DNA of 64,000 bases from Bacillus sp. FJAT-27264 (GCF_001682855.1 NZ_MAQW01000001.1:1111926-1175925), one strand, 5' to 3'; positions 1 through 8,870 are shown, numbered from the stretch's first letter. Notes: a model not told the origin generated them from the letters alone. Program-made: numbers and translations.

Positions 1-185
1 GGTGGCTGAGCATTTAGTGCTTTCGCCTGATCAATTAAATCATCTGTCGTATCACCCATGGCGGATACAACTACAACACAGCGGTGGCCCTCATCCTGCT
101 TCTGTGCAATACGTCCTGCGACCCGCTTCATGCGTTCGATGTCGCCGACGGAGCTGCCCCCGAATTTCATAACATAAAGTGACAA
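1..185 (-). CDS. lysC: Aspartate kinase, N-terminal part (runs off the window)
   Basis: Only the first 61 codons are present. The protein starts [15 protein letters not shown], which carries the KFGGSSVG nucleotide-binding motif of aspartokinases, followed by a [14 protein letters not shown] strand-turn typical of the family. The enzyme phosphorylates L-aspartate, the first step of the lysine, threonine, methionine and diaminopimelate pathways, in the cytoplasm. A TTG start at 185-183 is chosen because GGAGTG lies 9 bases upstream; the in-frame ATG five codons later has no ribosome site. A TATTAT/TATACT -10 candidate lies near 250-256. The family call is firm; which aspartokinase isozyme it is cannot be told from this fragment. 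Confidence 0.88.
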   Translation of the reverse strand, partial: MSLYVMKFGGSSVGDIERMKRVAGRIAQKQDEGHRCVVVVSAMGDTTDDLIDQAKALNAQP

Positions 186-288
186 AGTCCCATTCACTCC
201 CTATTTCGGTCTATGTAGTATCTTGCTTTCAGTTTCCCGCTTTAAATCAGTATAATACGAAATTAGTGTTATGCGTTAATGGTTTCAC

Positions 289-325
289 AAAAAAATATCC
301 GGGCAATTCTTGGATTGTCCGGATA
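289..325 (-). terminator. Intrinsic terminator downstream of efp
   Basis: On the minus strand a stem of TATCCGG paired with CCGGATA, with further pairing inside (CAAT/ATTG), is followed by seven T. It lies between efp and lysC and probably ends efp transcription. Confidence 0.75.
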
Positions 326-381
326 CAGGCCCCTCACAAGGCGATTTTAACAGGGATATGATTGTTAAAGAAACCCAAACA

Positions 382-418
382 CGTACAAGCCCCGCCGCTA
401 ATGCGGGGGGCTCGTACG
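382..418 (-). terminator. GC-rich hairpin after efp
   Basis: Inverted repeat CGTAC-A-GCCCC/GGGGC-T-GTACG around a TAAT-type loop, 40 bases after the efp stop codon. Only a weak T-rich tail (GTTTGGGTTTC) follows on the minus strand, so it may be a processing or stabilising hairpin acting with the stronger terminator downstream. Confidence 0.5.
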
Positions 419-457
419 CAATAAAGTATGATACGGAACAATATTCTTGACTGTTGA

Positions 458-1015
458 CTACGCGCGGGAGATGTATTTACCTTCGCGGGTATCGATCAGA
501 AGAACATCGCCTTCGTTTATGAACAGTGGCACTTGTACAGAGTGGCCAGTCTCCAGCTTAGCGGATTTGGTAGCACCTTGAGCGGTGTTACCTTTCACGC
601 CTGGCTCAGTTTCTGTAACCTTCAGCTCTACGCTGGTAGGCAGGTTGATCCCAAGGATCTCGCCTTGGTAACTAACGATGTTCACAGTCATGTTTTCTTT
701 CAGGAAGTGAAGTTCCCACTCAAGCTGCTTGCTGGACAGTTCGAATTGATCGTAAGTTTCGTTGTCCATGAATGCATGATCCGAACCACTGGCATACAGA
801 TACTGCACACCACGGTTTTCGATGATGGCACGACCGATGGTTTCTCCTGCACGGAAAGTGCGCTCAACAGTGTTGCCGTTACGCAGGTTTTTAAGTTTGG
901 AGCGAACGAATGCTGCACCTTTACCTGGCTTAACATGCTGGAAATCAATGACGGTGAAGATATCGCCGTCCACCTCTACGGTCAAACCTGTTTTGAAATC
1001 GTTAACTGAAATCAC
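458..1015 (-). CDS. efp: Elongation factor P
   Basis: A 185-residue protein, the usual EF-P length, beginning [23 protein letters not shown] binds the ribosome between the P and E sites and relieves stalling at polyproline stretches. The KPGKGAAF loop near residue 30 is the conserved tip that is post-translationally modified in many species. OB-fold regions follow (VQYLYASG and the C-terminal [17 protein letters not shown]). The GTG start at 1015 is chosen because AGGAGGGG precedes it by 5 bases; an ATG seven codons upstream overlaps this ribosome site. It is co-oriented with pepP upstream, as in the Bacillus yqhT-efp arrangement. Identification is secure. Confidence 0.97.
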   Translation of the reverse strand: MISVNDFKTGLTVEVDGDIFTVIDFQHVKPGKGAAFVRSKLKNLRNGNTVERTFRAGETIGRAIIENRGVQYLYASGSDHAFMDNETYDQFELSSKQLEWELHFLKENMTVNIVSYQGEILGINLPTSVELKVTETEPGVKGNTAQGATKSAKLETGHSVQVPLFINEGDVLLIDTREGKYISRA

Positions 1016-1108
1016 AAATACCCCTCCTGAAATCAATAATTATAATGGAACCCTGATGAGAAAATATAGTCTTCCCGTTCGAAAGCTACTCATGGGCTTA
1101 AAACCAGC

Positions 1109-2179
1109 TTACAAAATGGTGTACTCTTTGGACGAGTGTGTCAGCAGCGAAATACCGCTTTCCGTAATCACCACATCATCTTCAATACGTACGCCGCCGA
1201 GGCCCGGCAGATAAATTCCCGGCTCTACGGTAACTACCATGCCTGGCTCCATAATCTCATCACTGAGCTTGGAGAGACGTGGCCATTCATGCACTTCCAT
1301 GCCGAGACCATGGCCGGTGCTGTGTCCGAACTGCTCGCCGTAGCCATAACGCGTAATAATATCACGCGCCAGTGCGTCGCATTCACGTCCGGTCATACCC
1401 GGTTTGATATTTGCCAGCGTATGTAGCTGAGCCTCAAGCACAATATCATAGATCTCTTTCAGCTTCGGATCAGGCGATCCCAGCGCAATGGTCCGCGTCA
1501 GGTCGGAGCAGTAGCCGTCAAGCAAAGCGCCGAAGTCCAAGGTTATGAACTCGTTACCCTTGATCACACGACTGCTCGCCACACCATGCGGCATCGACGA
1601 ACGTTCCCCGGAGGCTACGATCGTATCGAAGGACGAAGACGTTGCTCCATGGGTACGCATGTAGAATTCCATCTCCAGATCCACATCACGCTCAGTCATG
1701 CCCGGTTTGATCACATTCAGAATATGGCGGAAGGTATCATCCGCGAGCGCGCCGGCCCGTCTCATGACAGCCAACTCTTCCTCATCCTTGTAGGTGCGCA
1801 GATTCTCAACTATCTTGGATACCGGAACCAGCTCAGCCGGCTTCAAGGCTTCCGCATAAGCTGTATAAGCGCTGTAAGCCACTTGATCCTGTTCAAAGCC
1901 AATACGCACATTGTTGCCTGCTGGCAGCAATTCACGTACTGTATCTAGAAACTTGGAAGCGTGCTCTACCACTTTTAATCCGTTAGATTGATCCGCTGCC
2001 TGTGTCATATACCTGAAGTCTGTTAGCAAATACGCTTCATCACCTGTGACGAGCACATATCCTGACGACCCGGTAAATCCGCTCAAATAGCGACGGTTGA
2101 TGTCGCTGGTAATTAACATCGCATCCAAACCTTGATCCAGCAAAGCCTTGCGCAGCTTGGAGACACGCTTGTTGCCCAT
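1109..2179 (-). CDS. pepP: Xaa-Pro aminopeptidase (M24 family, YqhT/PapA type)
   Basis: A 356-residue metallopeptidase that removes N-terminal residues preceding proline. It has a creatinase-type N-terminal domain (about 1-125) and a pita-bread catalytic domain. The metal ligands are visible as DFGALLDGYCSDLTRT (two Asp), GHSTGHGLG (His), TVEPGIYLP (Glu) and GVRIEDD (Glu). The ATG at 2179 is preferred to one two codons upstream because GGAG sits 7 bases before it. It lies 93 bp upstream of efp on the same strand; the pair is conserved in Bacillales and both proteins deal with proline, one in translation and one in peptide turnover. It is cytoplasmic, with no signal peptide. Confidence 0.93.
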   Translation of the reverse strand: MGNKRVSKLRKALLDQGLDAMLITSDINRRYLSGFTGSSGYVLVTGDEAYLLTDFRYMTQAADQSNGLKVVEHASKFLDTVRELLPAGNNVRIGFEQDQVAYSAYTAYAEALKPAELVPVSKIVENLRTYKDEEELAVMRRAGALADDTFRHILNVIKPGMTERDVDLEMEFYMRTHGATSSSFDTIVASGERSSMPHGVASSRVIKGNEFITLDFGALLDGYCSDLTRTIALGSPDPKLKEIYDIVLEAQLHTLANIKPGMTGRECDALARDIITRYGYGEQFGHSTGHGLGMEVHEWPRLSKLSDEIMEPGMVVTVEPGIYLPGLGGVRIEDDVVITESGISLLTHSSKEYTIL

Positions 2180-2254
2180 TTTCATTCTCCTCTCAAAATA
2201 GCCACATTGTATTTTAACATAGGGTTATGCCCTTGAGAAGTTTTTTTGAGGCGT

Positions 2255-2746
2255 TTAAGTAAGTATGCTTTTCCGCTCCCGCTTGCGCTCATCCGTGTAC
2301 TCCATCGCAGCGGTATAGCCGATAAACAGTCCCCAGAGTAAAAAAACGCAAAATTCACTGATCACTGAATTCCATGGCAGCCGGAACGGACGCTGTAACA
2401 GGAAGAGCCAAGAACCCGCCAGGAAGAGGCCTGCCCACCAGAGAACGCCATAAATCATCCCCGGCCACGGGCCCTTTAACCAGCGGAACGCGAATACATA
2501 AATCAGGGCAGCGATCACCGACAGGATAATAAAGGACAAGTAACCGATCAGATGACCGGCCGGCTTCAGCAAAAAGTCATGCTTGAAGAAAGGCTCTGCC
2601 AAAAATCCAGGAATGACCTTGGTAAAGTGCAGTGTATACATGATCCAGCGGGCACCTCCCCAGAACAATCCGGCGAAAAATCCGAGCTCCATGGCAAAGA
2701 CAAACGGATTTGTATGCACTGTTCTCCTTTGTTGCGACTTGCTCAT
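2255..2746 (-). CDS. yqhR: YqhR-family membrane protein
   Basis: About 163 residues with four hydrophobic segments (FVFAMELGFFAGLFWGGARW, the LIGYLSFIILSVIAALIYVF region, MIYGVLWWAGLFLAGSWLFL and ISEFCVFLLWGLFIGYTAAM) and a basic C-terminus (DERKRERKS). It resembles YqhR of Bacillus, an integral membrane protein of unknown function that lies next to pepP/efp. The start is uncertain: the ATG at 2746 has GGGTG about 10 bases upstream, while an in-frame ATG eight codons earlier has no obvious ribosome site. It is divergent from yqhQ across a 165-bp promoter region. Confidence 0.75.
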   Translation of the reverse strand: MSKSQQRRTVHTNPFVFAMELGFFAGLFWGGARWIMYTLHFTKVIPGFLAEPFFKHDFLLKPAGHLIGYLSFIILSVIAALIYVFAFRWLKGPWPGMIYGVLWWAGLFLAGSWLFLLQRPFRLPWNSVISEFCVFLLWGLFIGYTAAMEYTDERKRERKSILT

Positions 2747-2911
2747 CTTGGCTGTACACCCTTTCCTCATTGGTTTAATGCGGTCTGAACATCCTTATCC
2801 TCTCTCTAATGGATAGTATGTACAGCAAAAGCCGATCCAACTAGTAATGTCCGTAAAAATTAGTTACAATGAAGGATATACAAATATATTACAAACGGGA
2901 AGGTGAATGGG

Positions 2912-3901
2912 TTGTCCCAGGAAACTCCAAGCTACGGCGGCCAAGCCGTCATTGAAGGCGTCATGTTCGGCGGAAAGCATGTCAACGTAACAGCCGTGCG
3001 GCGCAAGAATCAGGAAATCACATTTTTGGAGGTGCCGAAAAGCGACAAGAGCTGGGTCGTCAAACTCCGCAAGATTCCGCTGCTTCGCGGCCTTGTCAGT
3101 ATTATAGATGCCAGCGCCAAGGGCTCCAAACACCTGAACTATTCCGCAGAATCTTATGCCGAAGATGAGGTAGATCCAGAAGAAGCCGCCAAACCCAAGA
3201 AGAAGGATAAGGAAGAGGGCTGGAGCCTTGGAATGATCTTTGGCGTCGCTGTCATGGGTATTCTTTCGTTTATCTTTGGTAAGGTGATTTTTACCCTCGT
3301 ACCGGTATTTCTTGAAAGTTTTTTATTTAAAAATGTATTCGATAACTATGTTTTGCACAACATCATAGAAGGTGCCATTAAGCTGATTCTTCTGCTGGTC
3401 TATCTGTGGGCAATCTCCCAGACACCGGTTATCAAGCGGCTGTTCCAGTATCACGGTGCGGAGCATAAAGTAATCAGCGCTTTTGAAGCCGGTGAGGAAT
3501 TGACCGTACGCAACGTACAGAAGTACAGTCGCCTGCATTACCGCTGCGGAAGTAGCTTCATGATGCTCACGATTGTGCTTGGTGTAATTATCTACTCTGT
3601 AGTCCCATGGGATAGTCTGTGGGAACGTGTGATTCAGCGGATTATTTTGCTGCCGGTGGTTATCGGAGTCTCCTTTGAAGTATTGAAGGGAACAAACGCG
3701 GTACGCGATGTACCGGGACTGAAGTACCTGGGCTATCCGGGTCTGTGGCTTCAATTGCTCACAACCAAAGAACCTAAAGACGAACAGGTAGAGGTATCCA
3801 TCGCTTCCTTCAACCGCATGCGGGAGTTGGACGCAGAGATCGAAGCAAATGGATATACGGAAGCAAGTGTGTCAGGGATATTGGATCCGGCGAAAGGATG
3901 A
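2912..3901 (+). CDS. yqhQ: DUF1385 membrane protein YqhQ
   Basis: 329 residues starting MSQETPSYGGQAVIEGVMFG, where GGQAVIEGVMF is the signature of the DUF1385/YqhQ family. A charged stretch (about 75-90, KPKKKDKEEG) precedes several membrane segments. The central YHGAEHKVISAFEAGEELT and HYRCGSSFM motifs hold conserved His, Glu and Cys that look like a metal or catalytic centre (inference). The function is unknown. The TTG start at 2912 is preferred because AAGGTG lies 6 bases upstream; the GTG three codons earlier overlaps that site. The next gene begins 7 bases after the stop, so the two are probably co-transcribed. Confidence 0.9.
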   Translation: MSQETPSYGGQAVIEGVMFGGKHVNVTAVRRKNQEITFLEVPKSDKSWVVKLRKIPLLRGLVSIIDASAKGSKHLNYSAESYAEDEVDPEEAAKPKKKDKEEGWSLGMIFGVAVMGILSFIFGKVIFTLVPVFLESFLFKNVFDNYVLHNIIEGAIKLILLLVYLWAISQTPVIKRLFQYHGAEHKVISAFEAGEELTVRNVQKYSRLHYRCGSSFMMLTIVLGVIIYSVVPWDSLWERVIQRIILLPVVIGVSFEVLKGTNAVRDVPGLKYLGYPGLWLQLLTTKEPKDEQVEVSIASFNRMRELDAEIEANGYTEASVSGILDPAKG

Positions 3902-3908
3902 GTGGCCT

Positions 3909-4241
3909 ATGAACAGGCATGCTTTGATTTTTTGGAGTGCAATACTGCTGGCAGCGTTCGGATTGGTGTACTCGATCATTGATAGTGATTGGGGGGCGTT
4001 ATCTGAACTGATCATACCGGTTCTCTTGATCGCTGTGATCTATTATTTCTTCAAAAAACGTGCCTTAGGCGGGAGCCCACGTGGATCGAAGATCAAGGTA
4101 AAGCCTTCCCAGAAAACGATGGCCAAGGTAGCTGGCATTCGCAAGAGCCAGGCCTCGCCCGGCAAACGCAAAAGCTATCCATTCCAGGTCATCGAAGGCA
4201 GCAAGGGCAAGAACGACGATCACCTACCCAAATATCATTAA
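3909..4241 (+). CDS. YqhP/SA1362-like small membrane protein
   Basis: 110 residues starting at the ATG MNRHALIFW. Two predicted membrane helices (about 5-20 and 30-48) are followed by a very basic cytoplasmic tail rich in Lys, Arg and Ser. Position next to yqhQ and this architecture match YqhP/SA1362-family proteins of unknown function; the match rests mainly on context. It is translated just after yqhQ and followed by a strong terminator. Confidence 0.6.
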   Translation: MNRHALIFWSAILLAAFGLVYSIIDSDWGALSELIIPVLLIAVIYYFFKKRALGGSPRGSKIKVKPSQKTMAKVAGIRKSQASPGKRKSYPFQVIEGSKGKNDDHLPKYH

Positions 4242-4244
4242 TGT

Positions 4245-4293
4245 AAAAAAAGGCATCTCCACGTTAGCGTTTAACGTGTGAGATGCCTTTTTC
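4245..4293 (+). terminator. Terminator after the yqhQ operon
   Basis: GGCATCTC...GAGATGCC stem with an inner ACGTTA/TTAACGT pairing, followed by TTTTT. The same DNA encodes the last codons of the patatin remnant on the opposite strand. Confidence 0.85.
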
Positions 4294-4431
4294 ATTAAAT
4301 CTGTTACCGGAAGATGTCCCTGCCACTTTTTTAAAGGTACGTCCTGCCCTTTCCGTTGCCGCTATAGCACCCGCAAGTGCAATTCCCTTTACGCCCCCGC
4401 CTTCAAATACAGCATTAATGGCCATAACCAT
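4264..4431 (-). pseudogene. yqhO: Remnant (N-terminal 45 codons) of a YqhO-type patatin-like phospholipase
   Basis: This short frame starts MVMAINAVFEGGGVKGIALA and continues to VAGTSSGN. These are the oxyanion-hole glycine motif (GGGVKGI) and the start of the nucleophile elbow (GTSSG, normally GTSAG) of patatin-like phospholipases. After GTSSGN it runs into the terminator hairpin of the convergent yqhQ operon and stops at 55 codons, so the catalytic domain is missing. A GGGGGT ribosome-site-like run precedes the ATG. In Bacillus subtilis the patatin gene yqhO lies beside yqhP and yqhQ, so this is best read as the 5' relic of yqhO, removed by a deletion with its end at about 4295. The motif reading is direct; the orthology is inference. 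Confidence 0.75.
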
Positions 4432-4438
4432 AGAAATA

Positions 4439-4482
4439 CCCCCGATCCCATAGATCTTACTGCTTATCTATGAGCACGGGGG
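4439..4482 (-). terminator. Hairpin downstream of the GHL10 hydrolase gene
   Basis: CCCCCG...CGGGGG outer stem with an inner ATAGAT/ATCTAT pairing, followed on the minus strand by TATTTCT. It probably ends transcription of the hydrolase gene, but it also lies just upstream of the yqhO remnant start. Confidence 0.55.
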
Positions 4483-4516
4483 TAAATTCATGACCTATAA
4501 AGGGATAACTAAAGGA

Positions 4517-6226
4517 TCAGGGCTTAAAATAAAAGGTCAGTAGGCTTGAAAGCCCAAATGGGTCTCTGACAACAATATCATTGGCGCGGAACATAATGCT
4601 TCCCGCCACTTCATTATATTTCTCGTTATATTTCAATTGATTGATGATCTGCTGACCACTCTGCCATTCCGCACTCTGGTCGCTGGCCCCCACTTTATAT
4701 GCCGCCAGGCCGATGTAAAGCTTCACCTTAGTGTTCGCTACTTCATTCACCCACCAATCGACCAGCTTGTCATACCGTGCGGCATTGAAAGACAGGCTCC
4801 AGTAAATCTGCGGAGCGACATAGTCGATCCAGCCCTGCTTGACCCATGTCCGCACATCGGCATACATGCTGTCATAAGCAGTTACGCCTGCTGTGGTGTC
4901 TGAGCCTGTGCTGTCCATCTTGATGTTGCGCCAGACGCCGAATGGACTGATGCCATACGATACCGCTGGCTTGGCGCTGTGAATCTGTGATCCGAGCTGA
5001 CGAACGAACTCATTGATGTTGTCCCGGCGCCAGTCATCTTTAGATGTGATCCCCTTGGCATTGTAGGTCTTGAAGGTTCCATCATCAGCAAAGGTAGTAT
5101 TCGACGGATAGAAATAATCGTCCAGATGAACACCATCAATATCATAACCGTTGACGACCTCCATTACCGTGTCAATAATATGCTGGCGCGCCTCAGGAAT
5201 CCCTGGATTTATGTACAGCTTGCCTCCGGCATTCACAATCCATTCAGGATGAGCTTTTGCCACATGATTGCTGGCGAGGCCTGTAGTAGACGCATCTGTG
5301 GTAGCTCGGAACGGGTTGAACCAAGCATGAAATTGCATTCCGCGTGCGTGAGCAGCGCTAACCATATATGCGAGCGGGTCGTAGCCCGGGTCCTTGCCCT
5401 GCGTTCCGGTCAACACCTTCGACCACGGCACCAAGGTCGACGGATACAGGCTGTCTCCAGACGGTCTAACCTGCACAAACACCGCATTGAAGCCCACTGC
5501 CTTTAACTTGTCCAATAAATTATCGAATTCCTGCTTCTGCTTATCGATTTTCCCGGCAGATGACACCGATGGCCAATCCAGATTGAAGACAGAGGAAATC
5601 CATGCACCTTTCATCGCTTTGTTAACCCCCGCTCCTGGAAGCGGAACTGTCGGTACCGCTGGCGTCGACGTTGGTGTTGGCGTCGTTGTTGGTGTTACTG
5701 TGGGTATTGGCGTCGCCGTAGGTGCTGGTGTAGAGGTAGGTGCAGTCGATGGTGTCGGCTGCTGCGGGCCTGAGGACTGCGGCGGCTCTGCCCCGGTATA
5801 CAAGGAGATATGCTTCGTTGCTTGATCCCATACCACCTGCAATCCGAGCTGTTCACTGACAAAACGCAGCGGTACCATTACCCGGCCCTGCTTCACCTCT
5901 ACAGTGGATTCAAGAGTTACTGCCGTTCCATTCACCAGAGCGTACTTCTGGCCGCTGGTCAGCTTGATAACCGTGTCTCCTTGCTTAATCGTAGCCGTCT
6001 TGCTGTTCTGGTTCCATTCAACACCTGCTCGTAGTCCTTTACTGATGACGCTGACGGGCACCATGGTCACATTCTTTGTTGTAATATATGGGGGCACATC
6101 ACTTACCAGTGCCTCCCCGTCCAGTTCAATCGTGATCTGAACCCCCGCTGCACGTATCCCTACAGAAAACAGCGGCAGACTCAGGATGATTACCAGTAGT
6201 CCAAGCATCCATTTACGGTATTTCAT
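4517..6226 (-). CDS. Secreted GHL10-family glycoside hydrolase with copper-amine-oxidase-N domain
   Basis: 569 residues. A signal peptide (MKYRKWMLGLLVIILSLPLF, cleaved after about residue 27) is followed by a copper amine oxidase N-like domain (about 28-145, with TTKNVTMVPVS and GRVMVPLRFVSEQLGL). A Thr/Pro linker follows (about 150-195), then a GHL10/DUF187 (YngK-like) catalytic barrel from MKGAWISSVFNLDWPS to the end. Barrel motifs include GFNAVFVQVRPSGDSLYPS, ARGMQFHAWFNPFR, DGVHLDDYFYP and DYVAPQIYWS. Family members are predicted to act on cell-wall or extracellular glycans. The amine-oxidase-N domain occurs in many Paenibacillus surface proteins and does not itself imply oxidase activity. 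The start is set by GGGGAGG upstream of the ATG at 6226. Confidence 0.87.
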   Translation of the reverse strand: MKYRKWMLGLLVIILSLPLFSVGIRAAGVQITIELDGEALVSDVPPYITTKNVTMVPVSVISKGLRAGVEWNQNSKTATIKQGDTVIKLTSGQKYALVNGTAVTLESTVEVKQGRVMVPLRFVSEQLGLQVVWDQATKHISLYTGAEPPQSSGPQQPTPSTAPTSTPAPTATPIPTVTPTTTPTPTSTPAVPTVPLPGAGVNKAMKGAWISSVFNLDWPSVSSAGKIDKQKQEFDNLLDKLKAVGFNAVFVQVRPSGDSLYPSTLVPWSKVLTGTQGKDPGYDPLAYMVSAAHARGMQFHAWFNPFRATTDASTTGLASNHVAKAHPEWIVNAGGKLYINPGIPEARQHIIDTVMEVVNGYDIDGVHLDDYFYPSNTTFADDGTFKTYNAKGITSKDDWRRDNINEFVRQLGSQIHSAKPAVSYGISPFGVWRNIKMDSTGSDTTAGVTAYDSMYADVRTWVKQGWIDYVAPQIYWSLSFNAARYDKLVDWWVNEVANTKVKLYIGLAAYKVGASDQSAEWQSGQQIINQLKYNEKYNEVAGSIMFRANDIVVRDPFGLSSLLTFYFKP

Positions 6227-6265
6227 AATTCCTCCCCAATTCAAAAAGTGTGGTAAAAAAACAAA

Positions 6266-6302
6266 AAAACGGAGTCATCCTAAAAAGGACGGTATCCGTT
6301 TT
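6266..6302 (-). terminator. Strong terminator downstream of mntR
   Basis: On the minus strand AAAACGGA...TCCGTTTT with an inner GTCC/GGAT-type pairing is followed by T7-G-T7. It lies 64 bp after the mntR stop. Confidence 0.85.
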
Positions 6303-6332
6303 GACGTAAAAAACTGGGAAAGGTTGCGGTAA

Positions 6333-6373
6333 ATTCGTAGAAAAGGAACATCCGGGTCCCTTTTTCTACGAAT
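6333..6373 (-). repeat. Perfect-armed inverted repeat over the mntR stop codon
   Basis: ATTCGTAGAAAA and its complement TTTTCTACGAAT flank a GC-rich loop. The right arm contains the last codons and stop of mntR. It could protect the mntR mRNA 3' end or help termination. Confidence 0.6.
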
Positions 6374-6791
6374 CGCTAACCAGTTCATCATGAATATTAT
6401 AAAGCGTCTGCACCCGTTCCTGATCCCGGCGGAAATATTCCACCAACGTCTCAATACGAGTGATCGAGTCCCAGCTCAAGTGATGCTCGATGCCTTCAAC
6501 ATCCTTATAAATATTCTCCTGCTGCACACCGATCAGTTCCAGAAATTGCTCCAGAAGCTGATGGCGGTCAACCAGTCGTTTTCCCACTTTTTTTCCTTTA
6601 TTGGTCAGGACAAGCCCACGATATTTCTCATAGATGAGATATTCGTCCTTATCCAGTTTTTGGATCATCTTGGTCACAGATGAAGGGTGGACTTCCAATC
6701 CCTCGGCGATATCCGAGACCCGCGCATACCCCTTCTCATCGATGAGCTTGTATATGCGCTCCAAATAATCCTCCATGCTGGGTGTTGGCAT
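6366..6791 (-). CDS. mntR: Manganese-responsive regulator MntR (DtxR family)
   Basis: 141 residues, nearly collinear with Bacillus MntR. A winged helix (about 1-70, with [20 protein letters not shown]) is followed by a dimerisation and metal domain. The expected Mn ligands are in place: Asp8 and Glu11 (MEDYLE), His77 (RHQLLEQF region), and Glu99, Glu102 and His103 ([10 protein letters not shown]). In the cytoplasm Mn-bound MntR represses Mn uptake genes. No Mn transporter gene is next to it here, so its targets lie elsewhere. Its own stop codon is inside an inverted repeat. Confidence 0.96.
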   Translation of the reverse strand: MPTPSMEDYLERIYKLIDEKGYARVSDIAEGLEVHPSSVTKMIQKLDKDEYLIYEKYRGLVLTNKGKKVGKRLVDRHQLLEQFLELIGVQQENIYKDVEGIEHHLSWDSITRIETLVEYFRRDQERVQTLYNIHDELVSDS

Positions 6792-6984
6792 TCAACTTTA
6801 CCTCTTTTCTATAATGAGCGTGGCGCATAAGGCCAAACCTTGCTCTAACAATGATACATGTTTCTCCCGCTCCTTGGCAAGTCCCGCCACATTTTGCGGA
6901 CCAATTTGCCCAGGATTACCACGGTTTCAATGACCGCTAAACCCGCACACTAAGGACATCCCCTATGTGAAGGAGCGTGTATTC

Positions 6985-8061
6985 ATGTCAACCGTGACAC
7001 CGAAACGCCCTGCAGTCAGGCGGCAAAAAAGACCAACAGCCCCCTTCATGCCCGAGCTTGTATTTTTCGAGCCGAACGCCCTAAATTACCCCAAAGGGGA
7101 GCGGATTATGGAATGGGTGAAGAGCAATAACATCCCTTACCGTATGACAACATCGCATAATCGTATCACCAATCTTCCCGGCGAAACGGAATCCGAGCAA
7201 TATAAAATCGCCAAAAGAACACTTGTCGTCGGCTTACGCAAAACACTAACCTTCGACCAGTCCAAGCCTTCTGCCGATTATGCTATTCCCATCGCGACCG
7301 GCTGTATGGGGCACTGCCATTATTGCTATCTTCAAACTACCCTTGGAGCCAAGCCTTATATTCGGGTATATGTTAATACAGATGATGTGATGGAGGCCGC
7401 CAAAAAATATATCGAAGAGCGCTCACCCGAAATCACAACGTTCGAAGCCGCCTGCACCTCTGATCCACTGGGCCTGGAGCATATTACCGGTTCCCTGGAG
7501 GAACTGATTAATTTCATGGCAAAGGAGCCGCTGGGGCGGCTGCGTTTTGTGACTAAGTATCAGCATGTGGACCCGCTGCTTAAGCTCAAGCATAACGGTC
7601 ATACGCGCATCCGCTTCAGTATCAATGCCGATTATGTTATCAAAAATTTCGAGCCGGCCACCGCCCGGTTCGAGGAACGTATAGAAGCCGCTGGTAAGGT
7701 CGCTAGAGCCGGCTACCCTCTAGGCTTCATTATTGCCCCCATCATCTGGCATGACGGCTGGCAGGAGGGCTACGCAGAGCTATTGTCCAAGCTGGCAGAA
7801 GCATTACCTCCTGAGGCGGGAAAAGGGTTAACCTTTGAAATGATCCAGCATCGTTTCACCAAGACGGCCAAGACAGTGATTGAGAAGCGATATCCAAAGT
7901 CAAAGCTGGAGATGGACATCGAGAAGCGGAAAAAGAAATGGGGACGGTGGGGCCAGAACAAATATGTCTACCCCGATGAACAACAAACCGCCCTGCGAGA
8001 ATTCATCACAGAGCGGATTTTCGAACATTTTCCAGAAGGAAAGATTGATTATTTCACCTGA
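6985..8061 (+). CDS. splB: Spore photoproduct lyase
   Basis: 358 residues. A radical-SAM enzyme that reverts 5-thyminyl-5,6-dihydrothymine in germinating spores. The CxxxCxxC cluster motif is Cys107, Cys111 and Cys114 (CMGHCHYC), and the conserved hydrogen-donor cysteine is in FEAACTSDPLG (about 157). Both match the four-cysteine pattern of Bacillus SplB. The ATG at 6985 has GAAGGAG 9 bases upstream; a GTG six codons before overlaps this site. This gene is the best evidence in the window that the organism sporulates. No splA-like gene precedes it. A weak hairpin, GGTAT/ATACC with TTTTATT (8072-8096), may end transcription. Confidence 0.95.
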   Translation: MSTVTPKRPAVRRQKRPTAPFMPELVFFEPNALNYPKGERIMEWVKSNNIPYRMTTSHNRITNLPGETESEQYKIAKRTLVVGLRKTLTFDQSKPSADYAIPIATGCMGHCHYCYLQTTLGAKPYIRVYVNTDDVMEAAKKYIEERSPEITTFEAACTSDPLGLEHITGSLEELINFMAKEPLGRLRFVTKYQHVDPLLKLKHNGHTRIRFSINADYVIKNFEPATARFEERIEAAGKVARAGYPLGFIIAPIIWHDGWQEGYAELLSKLAEALPPEAGKGLTFEMIQHRFTKTAKTVIEKRYPKSKLEMDIEKRKKKWGRWGQNKYVYPDEQQTALREFITERIFEHFPEGKIDYFT

Positions 8062-8156
8062 TGAAACAGGCTGGTATAAGCAATACCTTTTATTAAAAAG
8101 AAGCAGGACAGGCCACAGCTATTGCCCCATAAAAGTCCCTGACAGAGTAGCTCAGC

Positions 8157-8870
8157 TTAAAACTTCAGCCAATTGGGTGTAATACCCTGCAACCAAATTG
8201 TGATCCGGAACATCTGATCCGTAAAGAGTAACAGGCCCATAAGTACCATTAGAACGCCACCGATCTTCATCAGCACATTGGAGTATTTCAAGATGCGTCT
8301 GGCTCCGCCTAAGAAGAACGCTAGGGCAAAGAAAGGCAATGCGAATCCAACACTGTATGCCGTAATTAGGGTGAACCATGTGCCGGGATCGCTGGCCGAA
8401 AGCGCAATGATGGCAGTTAGAATCGGGCCAATACACGGTGACCAGCCGGCAGAGAAGCCAATGCCGAAGATAAAAGATCCGGCATAGCCCGCCGGCTTCC
8501 ATTTTAGATTCAGCTTTCTTTCACGCATCAGAAATTGTGGCTGAAAAATACCGAGCAGAAACAGTCCCATAACAATAATAAGGATTGCCGACAGCTGGCG
8601 GATTAGATCACGCTGACCGTTGAAGAACTGCCCGAACAGTCCCGCACCAAAACCCAATGTGTAAAAAACCGCTGAAAACCCAAGGATAAAAGCCAATGTA
8701 TGACTCAAGGTCCGGAAACGGACCTCTTTGGTGTTGCCTCCGCTCTTCAATTGCTGAACAGATAATCCGGTTATGTAAGACAAATATGAAGGATAAAGAG
8801 GCAGGCAGCATGGAGAAATAAATGAGGCCAGACCCGCAGCAAAAGCTATTCCTGCATTAATGTTGGACAA
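8157..8870 (-). CDS. ccdA: Cytochrome c biogenesis / thiol-disulfide transport protein CcdA
   Basis: 237 residues with about six membrane helices and the two family cysteine motifs in the first and fourth helices: FISPCCLPLYPSY and SAGWSPCIGPILTA. CcdA passes reducing equivalents across the membrane to extracytoplasmic thioredoxin-like proteins for cytochrome c maturation or spore envelope synthesis. No CcdB/CcdC or ResA-like partner is adjacent, so the client is unknown. A TTG start with GAAGGAG 10 bases upstream is used. It is convergent with splB. Confidence 0.92.
   Translation of the reverse strand: MSNINAGIAFAAGLASFISPCCLPLYPSYLSYITGLSVQQLKSGGNTKEVRFRTLSHTLAFILGFSAVFYTLGFGAGLFGQFFNGQRDLIRQLSAILIIVMGLFLLGIFQPQFLMRERKLNLKWKPAGYAGSFIFGIGFSAGWSPCIGPILTAIIALSASDPGTWFTLITAYSVGFALPFFALAFFLGGARRILKYSNVLMKIGGVLMVLMGLLLFTDQMFRITIWLQGITPNWLKF

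Noticed and set aside
186-457. Lysine riboswitch before lysC
   Set aside because: The 272-bp gap contains two hairpins that fit efp termination and lacks the conserved lysine-aptamer blocks as far as I can read.
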